Assembly (NCBI GenBank): GCA_963277665.1
Contig: OY728143.1
Span: 1,117,300,110 to 1,117,364,109 of the forward strand
Direction: 5' to 3'
Origin: Viscum album
Taxonomy: Eukaryota > Streptophyta > Magnoliopsida > Santalales > Viscaceae
DNA length: 64,000 bases
Positions 44,101 to 57,400 of the stretch are shown in pieces; positions within the stretch are counted from its first letter, which is position 1; every line of letters begins with the position of its first letter. The position numbers and the translations under genes are program-made. The notes beneath the pieces were generated by a model that was not told the origin of the DNA, did no database searches, and saw nothing but the letters and a program-made list of their open reading frames with translations.

Positions 44101-45944
44101 AAGCAAAATAAAACAAAATGACTAAAGTGAAGACATTACCTTAAAATCGGGTAACTCCCTTTGGTTTGAGCTAAAAGGCTTCCTTGGGAAGACTTATGCC
44201 CAAAGTGAGGCTTCAAGGAGTAAGATAGGGATGTGGAGAGAAAAAATGGTCAGGGTTTGGCCCATCCAAAGGCTTTGGAAGTGTGGGTAAAAAGGTAGAG
44301 GTGGGGGCCTTTTATAAGAGGAGAGGAGGGGCACTCTTGGAAAGTAAAGAAATGTTACTTTATTTGAAAATGAGTTTTGGATTTAAAAGGTCCCACATTG
44401 ATATAATTTGAGGATAAGGTGATAGGGTTTCGAAATATACCCAACCAATAGGTTTTTGACAAGTTTATGTCTTAGATTTTACATTATCTTTTTATTTTTA
44501 TTTAAATCGTTAAATAATGAGGTAATCGCTGCATCATCATAATGTCATAAATAATTTAATTTATTTAATGTGTAAAAATTATAAAAAAATAATATAATCT
44601 AGGAAATATTTTTATATTTCCAATGAATATTTATAGTCAAAAATATGACTTGTATAACCCCATTTAAAAAAAATTTAGTAAAACAACTCATGTTTGTGTC
44701 ATTTTTACTTTTATATTAAATAAAAAGATAATAATGTCATTTTCCTTCCAAAGTGGCTTCATGGGGTCCCCAAGTTGACCCATGGATTGTCTTTGTCGGC
44801 CATGACACATCCAATAAGGGTATGACATGTGTCAAGCTCATCTCATATTATTAAAATATTATTTTTACCTTAAACTACACTAATTACCTCTAATCGCGAT
44901 TAAAAACTTAAAAGTTACTATTTACCAAAAAAAATATTTTAATTCCATTGAACCACATTTTACTTCTTAATGACAACCATGTATATTGGATTTTTTGAAT
45001 TCAAAAAACAGAGGTGCTAAAATTTTTTTTAAATGAAAAATCAGTTTTTTAAGTACCACTTAGTGGTTTCACTATTCATCAAAAATTGATGTTTTTCAGA
45101 AAAATACCAAAACTTCACCCTAAGCTATATTTAATATTCCGAATTCAAAAATGATGTCTGTTTTACAAAATTCAAAACATATAAGTTTCATTAATTAATT
45201 TAATAATTAATTCTCTCTGTCAAAACAAATAGCGTGTTTTTATGAAATAAAATGTATCAAAAGATTGACACTAGTTTAAGTCCGATTTAAAATTGAAATT
45301 AATTCCAACAACCACTATTGTATTAAATGGTAAAAATATATTCTAATTTCACTTTAAAACCAATTAAAAAGATAATATAACTATATAAATAAATTAGATT
45401 GAAAATAGGTTTTGAATTAAAATACAACACTTTTCACTATTCATTAAAAAATGATCTTTATCGGAAAAATACCAAAAATTTACAGAAAGTAAATTTTGAT
45501 GTCCCGATTCTAAAGAAGAATTTTATTTGGTCCAATAGAATGTATAAGAGTTACAAAAACTATATTTAATGACAGTTCGCCATCAAAAGGCGATAAGTGG
45601 ACCCTTAGTGAAAATTAGAGTATATATGTCTAATATTGAATTCTTTTCATATTTTAAGACTTTATCCTTTATTGGATAAATGTAAAAACATTTAACAAAC
45701 ATATATAATCATATTTTAGTTATTTCTATTCATTCTCGCCAATAAAACGGCTATGTTTTAACTACCATTTAAAATAATATTATTTTATTATTAGAGTGCA
45801 ACCTAAGATTTCAAAGGAACTCGTTGTTGCGTATTGGGTAAGCCATCGAGCAGAGAGTTCCCTTTAAATTAATATTGAAATTTTATTCACAAATAGGGAT
45901 AAATATAAAAATGTAATATTCTTTATTTACCTGGGGTGTTACAT
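41169..45944 (-). repeat. 3' LTR of the non-autonomous element
   Basis: On its own strand the LTR starts TGTAACACCCCAGG (plus-strand end 45944) and ends GGCCTTATA. It contains three spaced copies of a block with TTCGGCAGCCTAACGGC (about 42401, 42785 and 42982), an inverted repeat around CGTACGTACG (43535-43570) and only short chance frames. Confidence 0.9.
43535..43570. repeat. Inverted repeat around a CGTACGTACG palindrome
   Basis: Arms GTTCATG (43535-43541) and CATGAAC (43564-43570) flank a loop that ends in the palindrome CGTACGTACG (43554-43563). The other LTR keeps both arms and the palindrome at 50360-50395 despite changes in the loop. It may be a structural element or a cluster of ACGT-core protein sites. 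Confidence 0.55.
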
Positions 45945-45945
45945 C

Positions 45946-45960
45946 TTTCCCCCCTTTTGG
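45946..45960 (-). other. Polypurine tract of the non-autonomous element
   Basis: The minus strand reads CAAAAGGGGGGAAAGA directly before TGTAACACC. Just upstream on that strand is TTGTGAGGACGCAATTCC, closely like the end-of-pol to PPT region of chromoviruses (GAGGACGAAATTC). This fixes orientation and ancestry. Confidence 0.82.
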
Positions 45961-47983
45961 GAATTGCGTCCTCACAATTTCAAAATTGGGCTCGGAAACA
46001 TCATTGAAAGTTCCACATCGGAACAAGAGTCGGTAAAACAATCACTTTAAAATAAAGGGAGATAAGTACAATGGTCACCCGAGTTAACCCATACTAGGAT
46101 TCCAAGTAGGAAAATATGGATATGGAAGAAAAAACAAAGGTTCATGTTCTGAGGGAGAGTGATAGAAAACATGTTTAGGAGAAAGTTAACCACCAGAAAA
46201 TCACAAACTGGTGATGGGTTAAACGGTATTTGATTTCCCAGTAGGAAAAGTTAATAGACAACATTTTTTATTTAAGTTACTTTTCATTGAGGAATTTATT
46301 TTTGAGATTAACTAAATCATAGGGAAACATACTTACTTGTCATGCTAACTTTGAACTTTTAAAAGATTTCTTACGCAGACTCTTACTTTCTCCAAATGAT
46401 GAGTATTTTGGAAGACTTGTTCACATTAAGAGTACTATAATCAACTTCTCGAGAATCACCTAATCCAAAAAAGAGAACTATATACTTCCCATATCTTTAG
46501 AGATTAACCAAAACCAAAACCAAAAAGTTTAGTATAAGATCAGATAATACCCAAAAAGTATAATCCTTTTTTAAAAAAAAACAAATCTATTCTTAATCTC
46601 CAAAATTTATCAAACAATACCCAAAGTTCAACAAAGACCATTCAATAAAAAAAACTATCCATAAAATACTTCAAAGTAAACCAAACTAATATTGAAACCC
46701 AAATATTTGAAGGATTTAGTCACATAGTCTTCCAAGGTACAAATTAACACTTATCTCCAAATAACATCAGTTACCCTTAATGTCTCGTATTGAAAAGTAA
46801 TTAACCTAATCAAATATCCTCCATGATAAGTTAATAATTTCCATAGATAACCCAAAATCAACTTACTCTTAATTCATAAAATCACCTAACTAAAAAGAAT
46901 AAGTCATACTAACCGGGGACTTCACGTAGTCCAGTGGTAGGCGATAAATACCAGGTGCACTTTGGTTGTGGGTTTGATTCTCGCAGCTTTGTCCGACGCG
47001 ACGGGTTGTCACACGGTCTACGTGTTGTCCTTTTTATAAAACTCCAAAAATAACCCTAAATGTTTTACCCTCAATAGTTTCATTATACCTCTCATTTTCA
47101 TCCAAATTCATTACGATCTCAACATCTTAATTCTTGAAGTCTTATTTCACCACCATAAGATAAAATAAAACGATTCCCAAAATGAATAACATCATACCTT
47201 GATCATGGAGTCCACTCGGTTTCATCGTCATCTTGTTCACGTAGGTAGAATTCCCATTCATTACAACAATGATTTAGAGATCCTTCAAAATAATTTTCTT
47301 CCTCCATCCAAATACACCTTGTACAACATGGGTCATATGGGTGTTCACAGAAAAACAGTTTTGGAAAATAATCATGTATGACATATAATTCCAAAACATC
47401 TGATAAAACATGATTTCTATAAAATAGTCGGACAGAATTTGAGTTGAAACTTTCTATTATTGGTCCTTTTAAAATACCATAAGTATGTGCTGAGAGACTA
47501 TATTTTAAAAGAAAATATAAATAGGTTGCACAAGGGTCTCCTTCCTCAGAACCATTTTTAAAATCATAATATTCTTCAAATTCTTGTGATAAGGTAAAAT
47601 ATTTGAAAATACCTTGATAATATTTACCTTTCTTGAAAATATGAGAATATTATGAAAATAGTATTTTTCTAAAAACAACCCATGATCCATGATGATAACG
47701 AGGTATAGTGGAGGTGTTTGATATCTCAAAAAACTACTTGCAAGTGAGTTGTATGCTAGAAAAAGTTTCACAATCATTCGAACATGACTTTGAAATAATT
47801 ATTTCAAGCATGTCATCAGGAAGAGATAGGAATGTCGTTTGAGATCCTTCTCCTTCCATTCGTAACTGACTTTACTTATCCTGAAAAGAAGTTATAAAAT
47901 AATAATTTAACTGAAATATTAGATATAGGGACTAACCATGTGTCTAAAAAAAACTCTTAATCCCTAAAGTTGTCTAAACCGAC
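45961..47983. other. Interior of the non-autonomous element, non-coding apart from a SINE-like insert
   Basis: The longest frame is 90 codons (47505-47777, minus) and has no recognisable domain. Apart from the terminal PBS and PPT regions and the SINE-like sequence at 46915-47035, nothing can be assigned. No gag remnant is visible. Confidence 0.6.
46915..47035 (+). mobile_element. SINE-like sequence with tRNA-derived Pol III promoter
   Basis: An A box TAGTCCAGTGG (46927-46937) fits the consensus exactly. A B box GGTTTGATTCT (46971-46981) fits with few changes, and the spacing of 33 bases is right for a tRNA-type promoter. The sequence then departs from tRNA and ends at CCTTTTT (47029-47035), as T-ended plant SINEs do. 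Its GC content stands out from the AT-rich surroundings. No clean target duplication was found, so the exact ends are approximate. Confidence 0.62.
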
Positions 47984-47994
47984 CTCTGATACCA
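47984..47994 (-). other. Primer-binding site, tRNA-Met type (non-autonomous element)
   Basis: The minus strand reads TGGTATCAGAG, the standard PBS complementary to initiator tRNA-Met, two bases from the LTR end at 47997. Confidence 0.9.
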
Positions 47995-47996
47995 AC

Positions 47997-50900
47997 TATA
48001 AGGCCACAGCCTTAAACATTATTAATCTTGAGTTATTTCAAGAATACACATTGAGGATCTTTTCAGGTTTAGATTTTTAGAGAATTAGACCATAAAACAT
48101 GCATTACATCCCACATTTAAACAAAGTGGTTACAAAAAAAAGATAGCATTCATTTTTCCCATCAACGGAAACATATTGAAAATAAAACATGGATTCTTTC
48201 TTGACACTTTCTTGACACTATCATATTATCATGTACCTTTCCCTTGACTTGTGAAAAACATTTCAAAAACTTGGGATGAGCATAAAAAGCTCAGTAAGGA
48301 TTATAAAAATATGGAAAGGAAGCATGAGTTCATATATACATAAGAATGGAATCATACTTTACCCATAAAACATAGGCACTTCATCAAATCATGAATAAAT
48401 CATAGAAATCATAAGACATAAAGGTAACTTGAGGCATTCATAACATTCTTACGTAGGGAGTAACCCTCTTGGTTATGTTTGGAATACCCATCATAGTATA
48501 TTCCCTAAATCTCTTTGGAGAAACCTTAACGTTTCACTCCTTCGCATTACCCAATGCATTGGAGAGCTATATCGGGCTCACCCGCCCTTAGTTTATCATG
48601 GAACCACCCATCTTCATAACAATTCCCAAGAACTATAACATAATCGTATCATATAAAACATGTATAAAGGAAACATCACATTTCCACATTTCAATCACAA
48701 GATATCAATAACACAGTGATATAATAAAAACATTATCAAAACCATTTTAAATACCAAAATAAAAGAAAAGTAAAACATGGTATTTATTTTTCTTTAAAAA
48801 AAGGTATGGCTTGTAGAGGAAGCTGAAACTCAAATAATGGTCACGGTGGCGGAGAAGTCGTTGTCGCCGCATACGTACGACAAAAACATTCCCTTTTGTC
48901 ATTTAGTAAAACTCTTCGTATAAAAAGATTCCTTTTAGATAAATGTAAAAGTAAAAGGGGTTTATACACCGTATAAAATTAGGTTGTGTATAAAACAAAA
49001 TATGCCTCAATGAAAGGATATTGAGACGAATTCCCATACAAAGACGGTATCCTTGGATTAAGGATAAATAAATTACATAATTATGTGTGACAAACGAATA
49101 CACAAAATATAAGTGGATATTAAGTGAAAAACAATCAGAGTACATTCACACATATTCATAGAATGACATATTCAAGGAGTACAAGTTTATCCCAAAGAAT
49201 CAAAATTGGGTTAAGAAGTTTCCTTGCAAAAATTCGACAGCCTAACAGCGTCACTTAAAAATTTAGAAAAAGAGTTGAATAGAGATAAAAAGGGTATCTC
49301 ATCACTTGGACATAAAATTTACATCAATAAGGATATATAATAACATATCCCAAAATAATAGTATGTGAATTAAAATACATAACAAAAGAAGTCTTTTAAA
49401 AGAGGAGGGTGAAAGGTTCCCTTACCGATTTGGGTAACTTTCGAAACATGCACCCCATTGAAGAAGGGGCATACAATGAATATGTAAATACCCATAAATG
49501 AAATTATATTAAAAAAAAGAGTATAATAATGGGGAGTACATACACCACTCAAAGTAATGGTGGAAAATTTATCATAAATCTCATGGGAATAAAAGTGAGA
49601 TGAAAATCCCTTACGAAAACTCGGCAGCCTAACGGTGCCACTTAATACTTCCAAAAATGGATTTATGAGATCAAATAGGGTCTCTCATAATATGAAAAAA
49701 AAAATATAGTATGATGAATATAAAAGAACATTAAAAACATAATAATGATGAGCTTATAATAAATTACATAAAATAGATTACTTAAAAAGAACGAGAGAGG
49801 TTGGATCTCTTACGAAAATTCGGCAGCCTAACGGCGCCACTCAAAACTTCCAAAATGGATTGATGAGAGAAAATAGGGTCTATAATAATATTAACATAAA
49901 ACTTACAGTAGGATTAATATAAAATAACTTCCCAAACATAAGAAATATGAGCTTAAAAGGAATGACATAAAAGAGTCTACTTAAAAAGAAAGAGAGGGGT
50001 AAGATCCCTTACCTCGGGTCCGACTTGACTCGATCGTTCTTTAACGTCCTGAATAATAAAATTGAGTTAATTTACACTTTATTAATAACCTTTTTCAAGT
50101 TAATTATTCCTTTTATATCACTTATTTCCATGTTATAAACATTATGTAATCATTTAAGTTAATAATGTTTGTTTTGTCGATATTTGGTTCTTAAGTCGAA
50201 AGTGGACTTCTTACAATTACATGTTGTTCGTGTGGTCAAAGGTTCATTATATAAAGAATTATATTCCTGATTTGGATATAATATATATCATATATATCCA
50301 TAATATACATGTATTTATAATATTACATAATCATTTAGAGGTAATAAATGAAATGCACCGTTCATGGAAACGGTAAGCCGTACGTACGCATGAACACTAC
50401 TTTCATTTCTATGTTATATTAATGGAATTAAAACCAAATGAGGGGTATGTATATTTTAATTCCAGAATTATATCCATCATTTATATGTAACATACATCAT
50501 ATATAATAACTTTAAATCCATCCTTTTTACATCCCACATATGGCATTAACGAATCAAATCACTTTGAAGGGGCGGTAGTCCGCACTTCCTAAAATAAAAT
50601 TATCGTGTTTACCCACAATGGAAACCATAAAGGTATGCCACAAAAGAAAAATACAGAAGCTTAAGAAAAACATAAACATATTATATATCATATATAAATA
50701 TAGTGACATATTAATGGCCACCTTTGAAGGTGTTATAAGAATATTGAACAATCATCGTTTCGTGAGGCAGAAATTCGCCATCCACGGAAACAGTATGTTC
50801 TTTAACCATTAGATGTAGGTGTGTGTAAGTGTAGCTCGAATCCTTATTATAACAAGATCCTAGTATATTGAAGATACTGTATTTCTTTCAAAATAAATGA

Positions 50901-52767
50901 ATAAAAAGATTTTAGTGGGTTGGAGAAGCAAAATAAAACAAAAGGACTAAAGTGAAGACATTACCTTAAAATCGGGTAACTCCCTTTAGTTTGAGCTCAA
51001 ATGCTTCCTTCGGAAGACTTATACCCAAAGTGAGGCTTCAAGGAGTAATATAGGGATTTGGAGAGACAAAATGGTCGGGGGTTGGCCGATCCAAAGGCTT
51101 TGGAAGTGTGGTTAAAGAGGTAGAGGTGGGGGCCTTTTATAAGAGGAGAGGAGGGGCACTCTTGGAAAGTAAAGAAATGTTACTTTATTTGAAAATGATT
51201 TTCTGATTTAAAAGGTACCACATTGATATAATTCGAGTATAAGGTGATAAGGTTTCTAAATATACCCAACCAATAGGTTTTTACAATTTTAGGTCTTAGA
51301 TTTTACATTATCTTTTTATTTTATTTAAATCGTTAAATAATGAGGTAATCGCTGCATCATCATGATGTCATAAATAATTTAATTTATTTAATATCTAAAA
51401 ATTATAAAAAAAATACTATGATGTAGGAAATCTTTTTATATATCCAATGAATATTTATAGTCAAAAATCTGACTTGTATAACCCCATTTAAAAATTGTTT
51501 TAGTAAAACAACTCATGTTTGTGTCATTTTTACTTTTACATTAAATAAAAAGATAATAAGGTCATTTTCCTTCCAAAGTGGCTCCATGGGGTCCCCAAGT
51601 TGACCCATGGATTATATTGGTCGGCCATGAAACATCCAATAAGGGTAGGACATGTGTCAAGCTCATCTCATATTATTAAAACATTATTTTTACCTTAAAC
51701 TACACTAATTACCTCTAATCGCAATTAAAAACTTAAAAGTTACTATTCACCAAAAAATTATTTTAATTCCGTTGAACCACATTTTACTTCTTAATGACAA
51801 ACATGTATGTCGGAATTTTGAAATTCAAAATACAGAGGTGCTAAAATTTCGTTTAAATGAAAAATCAGTTTTTTAAGTACCACTTAGTGGTTTCACTGTT
51901 CATCAAAAATTGATATTTTTCAGAAAAATACCAAAACATCACACTAAGCTATATTTGATATTCCGAATTCAAAAATGGTGTCTATTTTACAAAATTCAAA
52001 ACATATAAGTTGCATTAATTAGTTTAATAATTAATTCCCGCTGTCAAAACAAATAGCGTGTTTTTATGAAACAAAATGTATCAAAAGATTGACACTAGTT
52101 TAAGTCCGATTTCAAAGTGAAATTAATTCCAACGACCACTATTGTATTAAATGGTAAAAATATATTATAATTTCACTTTAAAACCAATTAAAAAGATAAT
52201 ATAACTATATAAATAAATTAGATTGAAAATAGGTTTTGAATTAAAATACAACACTTTTCACTATTCATTAAAACATGATCTTTATCGGAAAAATACCAAA
52301 AATTTACAGAAAGTAAATTTTGATGTCCCGATTCTAAAGAAGAATTTTATTTGGTCCAATAGAATTTATAAGAGTTACCAAAACTATATTTAATGACGGT
52401 TCGCCATCAAAAGGTGATAAGTGGACCTTTAGTGAAAATTAGAGTATATATGTCTAATATTGAATTATTTTCGTATTTTAAGCCTTTATCCTTTATTGGA
52501 TAAATTTAAAAACATTTAAAAAACATATATAATCATATTTTAGTTATTTCTATTCATTCCCGCCAATACAACGACTATGTTTTAACTACCATTTAAAATA
52601 ATATTATTTTATTGTTAGAGTGCAACCTAAGATTTCAAAGGAACTCATTGTTGCGTATTGGGTAAGCCATCAAGCATAGTGTTCCCTTTAAATTAATATT
52701 GACATTTTATTCACAAATAGGGATAAATAAAAAAATTTCATATTCTTTATTTACCTGGGGTGTTAAA
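47997..52767 (-). repeat. 5' LTR of the non-autonomous element
   Basis: This is the partner of 41169-45944 and collinear throughout. Its outer end has mutated from TGTAAC to TTTAAC on its own strand (plus-strand TTAAA at 52763-52767). The three TTCGGCAGCC blocks recur at about 49229, 49613 and 49811, and the palindromic inverted repeat at 50360-50395. Confidence 0.9.
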
Positions 52768-52772
52768 ATAAA
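52768..52772. repeat. Target-site duplication of the non-autonomous element, right (ATAAA)
   Basis: ATAAA follows the right LTR and matches 41164-41168. The host chromovirus LTR resumes immediately after. Confidence 0.7.
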
Positions 52773-54258
52773 GGTTGTTCATAGAACCATTATTAAGGTT
52801 AAAAAATATTTTAATGTTTATATTATAACTTGTTTAATGTTCTTGAACTAATTTATATACATAACACTAAATAAAATGAAACTAGTTTTTGATGGTCGGA
52901 AAAACCCACTAAAGATTAACCAACTTTTATCGTTAATGTTTTATCTAATAAATCATACACATATAAGAAAAAAATGATATATGGTAACATTTAAAATTTT
53001 GGAAACGTATTAATACCATTAATTTCCACTTTTTTAGTTTTTATTCCATTTGAAAAGAATATCCATAATGAACCATCCATGGAAACCCAAAAATAGACAC
53101 ACCCGAAACAATGAAATTAAAAAAATATTATTAATAAATGTGTGGAAATATGTTATTAAAATATAATATAAGGTTTTTTAAATATGAATATAGTTCTTTA
53201 ATAAATTAATAACACTCTTTAAACCATTATAAATGTGGTTTGAACATGTTTTAATGATGTTAAATCTAAGGTAAGAGACTTTCTTTTAAAATCCTATGTA
53301 ATGTCCCTTTTTACAAAAATCAAAAAGAATGTTTTTAACTTATAAAAAATGAGAAACATTTTCTGATTTCATAACACCTTATTATTTTGAACTCCTATTT
53401 ACAATATTTTTTGGTTATTTTCAAAGAAATATTTTTCCTTTTCATGTGCAAAGTATTATTTTACAACAAGTGCTTTTCCTGAAGGAAATATTTTTATGAT
53501 GAAATTATTCATATTTTATGATTATTTTCTTGTTATTAGGAATTTTTTATGATGATGAGTGGTTCCACTATAAACTAAATATGGGTGGTTCTGTGATATC
53601 CCTCAAATTCATTGTGTATGTTGTAAGTTGACTATAATTGTTATTCTAAGTGTAACTACGATAGTTACATCATAAGGTAGCCAAGAGGGTTAGATTGTTA
53701 GGTAGCTATGAGGGTAAAAACTCATATGGTAGTTATGAGGGTTACAATAATAAGTAATTATTATAAGAAAATGATTCCCCAAGTTCCCTAAATGGTTTAT
53801 TTATTCTTTATATTTTCTATGGAAACCTCATGATTTCACAACGTAAGTATATGTTACTTTTAAGGGTGAGAAGTTTATCATTAATGTGTTTGTAAGTATT
53901 CATATACTAATGGTTTTATTTCTTTCATTTTATATACCTTATAGATATTTTTATACTCAATTTTTTTTAAACATATTTTCATAGTTTTTATGGATGCGTA
54001 AAGGAAATGATGAATTCATGTTTAAATTCATTAATTTTATTATGGAAAGAAAGCGTGTTTTGATTTTTTTTAAAGTTTAATATTGTGAAAAAAATATATA
54101 TTGATTAGAAGTATCTACATTGTAATATATTATTTCTAATTTATATTTTATGAAAAAAATATCTAAAACTTTAAATTGAAAAGATATTTGTTAATGAAAA
54201 AATTTATTTTCTAGACGAATTTATTAGATTGTGTAATGTTTAAGTTCGAGTCCTTGTA
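52773..54258 (+). repeat. 5' LTR of the chromovirus-like element, second part
   Basis: It continues the LTR interrupted at 41168. Blocks such as GAGTGGTTCCACTATAAACT (about 53558) and AGCCAAGAGGGTTA (about 53681) match, in opposite orientation, blocks near 41770 and 41640 of the inserted element. It ends TCCTTGTA at 54258. The two parts together give an LTR of about 2.7 kb. Confidence 0.65.
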
Positions 54259-54260
54259 GT

Positions 54261-54271
54261 TGGTATCATAG
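54261..54271 (+). other. Primer-binding site of the chromovirus-like element
   Basis: TGGTATCATAG differs from the standard tRNA-Met PBS TGGTATCAGAG at one base and lies two bases inside the LTR end, as in the related element at 47984-47994. Confidence 0.8.
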
Positions 54272-54406
54272 TAAGGTTTAGATAAATTTAAGGGTTTGGA
54301 TGTTGTTAATAGAAAATAATAAATGATTTTCACCTTATGGTTAATTTGAAATTATATATAATTTAAATATTACTATGTTGATTCATCTAAATTATATCTG
54401 TTTAGA

Positions 54407-57400
54407 ATGGTTTTTCATAAAAGAAATAGGGAAGCTAAAGAATGAAGGAACCAAGAGAATGATATCTTTTCGAATCTACAACCTGGAATGGTGGGAATTG
54501 GAACCATGCAGTTAGTGACAGTAATTGATCAGTTGACATAAGAAATAAAAGGAGGTGGAATTCATGCAAGAGAACAGGCAGAGCCAACACAAAGGAACAT
54601 GATGACAGTGGAACATTTTATAAGGCAACATCGTCCTGCTTTCCGTGGATCTTCTGAACCTGTGGTAGCTGAATGGTGGATTTAATCCCTTGAAATGATA
54701 TTAGATGTCATGGGGTGTTCAGATAATCAAGAGTATATTCATTATATTTATCATTCTGAAGTTGAATCCAACTAGTGGTGTTAAATGGTCAATAATTTCA
54801 GGGATAGAGATGAGATTAATGCCATGGAATGGGATTAATTTAAGAATCTTTTCCTTGAAAAATATTTTCCAAAGGTGGTTTTCCTTAGGATGTAAAAGAG
54901 ATTCCATGAATTAAAATAAAATTAATAAGATACCGTGGCCATGTATGATGAAAAATTCACTCAATTGGAAAGGTACACTCCAAATCTTACTCAGGATATT
55001 GATTGTAAAATCAATCATCTTTAATCAGGATTGAATAAAAGATATCAAATGGAATTATCTTCCTATAAATTCCAAAGTTATGAGAAACTTTTTCGATGTG
55101 ATAAGAGGGTAGAAATAAGGTTTTATGATGATCAATTGTACATTGATAATAAGTAGAAGAAAAAGTCTAGATGGAAAGTTATGGGTAATAATTTTTCAAA
55201 TATACTTAAAGGTAAGAAAATCTAGTTTCCAGCTTGTGGGAATTGTTGTAAAAAGAACCCTGGGGAATGCCTTAACAAATATGATAAGTGTTTTCAATGT
55301 TGTAACATTAAACATATAGACCGAGATTTTGATGAAAAATATCTTAGTGTCGGTATGTTTAATTCTGATAAGAAAATTGTAAAGTGTTTTAAATGTGGTG
55401 AGATAGGGAATTATGCACATATCTTCCCAAATAAGGATCTAAATGATGGGTAGCAGCTAGACTATAAGAAAAAAAGTGTAGTAAAATCATTTGTGAACCA
55501 TTCAGTGAAGTCCTATCACATACATTTTTTGTTTACTCAGATTTTTCTAATGCCTTATTTGATACGGGGCTTACACATTACTTTATTTATGAGAAATTTT
55601 ATGATAAATTATAAATTTCACCTCCAGAAACAAAACCAGATATTGTGGTTAAAACACCATGGGAAAACATTAATGTGAAAAAGAATTATAAGAATGTTTT
55701 TTTTTGTTTTTTGTTAAAATACATTACCTACAAACCTTATTTTTTTCCCTTAGTAAAATTTGATATTATTCTGTGTATGGATTGACTTTTGGTTTATCAG
55801 GCTAAGATTGATTATAGATCTACTGAAGTTTTTTTCAGAAAGATTTTTAGTTTATATACAAGAATGAAACCATACCATTGACAACATATCAATAAGTTGA
55901 GAAACTATTAAATGATGGAAATGAAATTTATCTTGCATATATTATTAGAAAACGGTAAATATTCAAAATAATTATGTTCTAATGGTAAATAAATTCCCAA
56001 TGCTATACCTAATGAATTTCCTAACGTTACACCTGATCGGGAAATTGAATTTACTATTGAATTATTTCTTGATGCCAAGTTAATCTCAAAACCCCTTTAT
56101 TGAATGGATCTAATCAAAAATTTATTATTGAAAAATTAGTCATAGGAGTTTCTTGATAAAGGTTTCATTCATCCTAGCACTTCACTGTGGGGTGCACCTA
56201 TTTTGTTTGTTAAAAATAAAAATTGTTCCATGAAACTTTTCATTGGTTATAGATATTTGAATAAAATTAATTTTATGACTAAGTATCCATTACCTTATAT
56301 AAATGAATTGTTTGAATAGCTACAAGGAGATCGGTATTTTCCAAGATTGACTTGAGATCTGGGTACTGTTAGCTAGACATGAAGGAGGATGAAATTCTGA
56401 AAACAGCATTCCAAACTAGATATTATCATTATGATTATTTTTATGGCCTTTGGTTTGAAAAATTAGCCTAAAGTATTTATGAATATTATGAATAGAATAA
56501 TCTGTGAATGTTTAGAGAAGTTTATTTTTGTTTTTATTGATTGTATTTTTGATTATTCAAAAATTTATGAGTATCCTAAAAAATATATAAGGAATGTTCT
56601 ACAAACCCTTATAGAAAATAAGTTTTATAGGAAATTTAGCAAAAGTGATTTTTTGTTTCAACATATTTCTTTTCTTTGGAACATTATAAATAAGGATGTA
56701 ATAATAGTTTATCCTTCCAAAAAAAGTGGTCGATGAATGGATAAGACCTAAAAATGTCATTGAGATTTGTATTTTTCTTAGACTACCAGGCTATTGTCGA
56801 TGGTTTATTAAAAACATTGCATGATTTTCTAAACCGTTAACTATGTTAACACAAAAGGGGAAAAATTTATTTGAATAGAAGATTGTGATGTTTGTTTTTA
56901 GGAACTGAAATGAAGATTTTTGAATACACCAGTTTTGGATGTACCTTTCAAAAATGTAGAGTTTTTCATCTATAATGAAACTTGATTAAAGGGACTTGTT
57001 TACATCCTGACACACAATGATAAGGTAATTGCTTGTGATTCAAGACAAATGAACCCCCATGAGTTAAATTATCCAACACATGATTTAGAATTAGAATCTC
57101 CATTTTTTACTTTAAAAATATGGATACATCATTGATATGGAGCTAAATTTGAAATATATACTAACTATAAAAGATTGATTTATATATTCAATCATATGGA
57201 ATTGAACATGAGGCAGAGAAGATGGATTGAAATGATAAATGATTATGATTGCATGATTAATTACCAACTTAGAAAAGAAAAAGTGATAGATTCCTTGAGA
57301 ATAAAACATCATTCTACATTAACCATGTTACATTTAGAACATGACCCCTTGGTTAATGATTTGATAAATTTTGTCTTGGAAGTTGTGGGTGCAGGAAATT

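Larger units (their letters stand above)
41169..52767 (-). mobile_element. Non-autonomous LTR retrotransposon with giant LTRs (LARD-like), 11.6 kb
   Basis: Two direct repeats of 4776 bp (41169-45944) and 4771 bp (47997-52767) flank only 2052 bp of interior. A tRNA-Met PBS lies at 47984-47994 next to the right repeat and a PPT at 45946-45960 next to the left repeat, so the element is on the minus strand. The interior has no gag or pol domain, hence it needed proteins from elsewhere. Its LTR/PBS junction (CCTTATA-GT-TGGTATCAGAG on its own strand) is almost the same as that of the chromovirus it sits in, suggesting a chromovirus-derived parasite. LTR divergence in sampled stretches is about 4%. 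Confidence 0.88.

Noticed and set aside
46915..47035. A functional tRNA gene
   Set aside because: The A and B boxes are present, but the sequence cannot be matched to an acceptor stem or anticodon arm and it runs on past a tRNA length. A SINE-like origin fits better.
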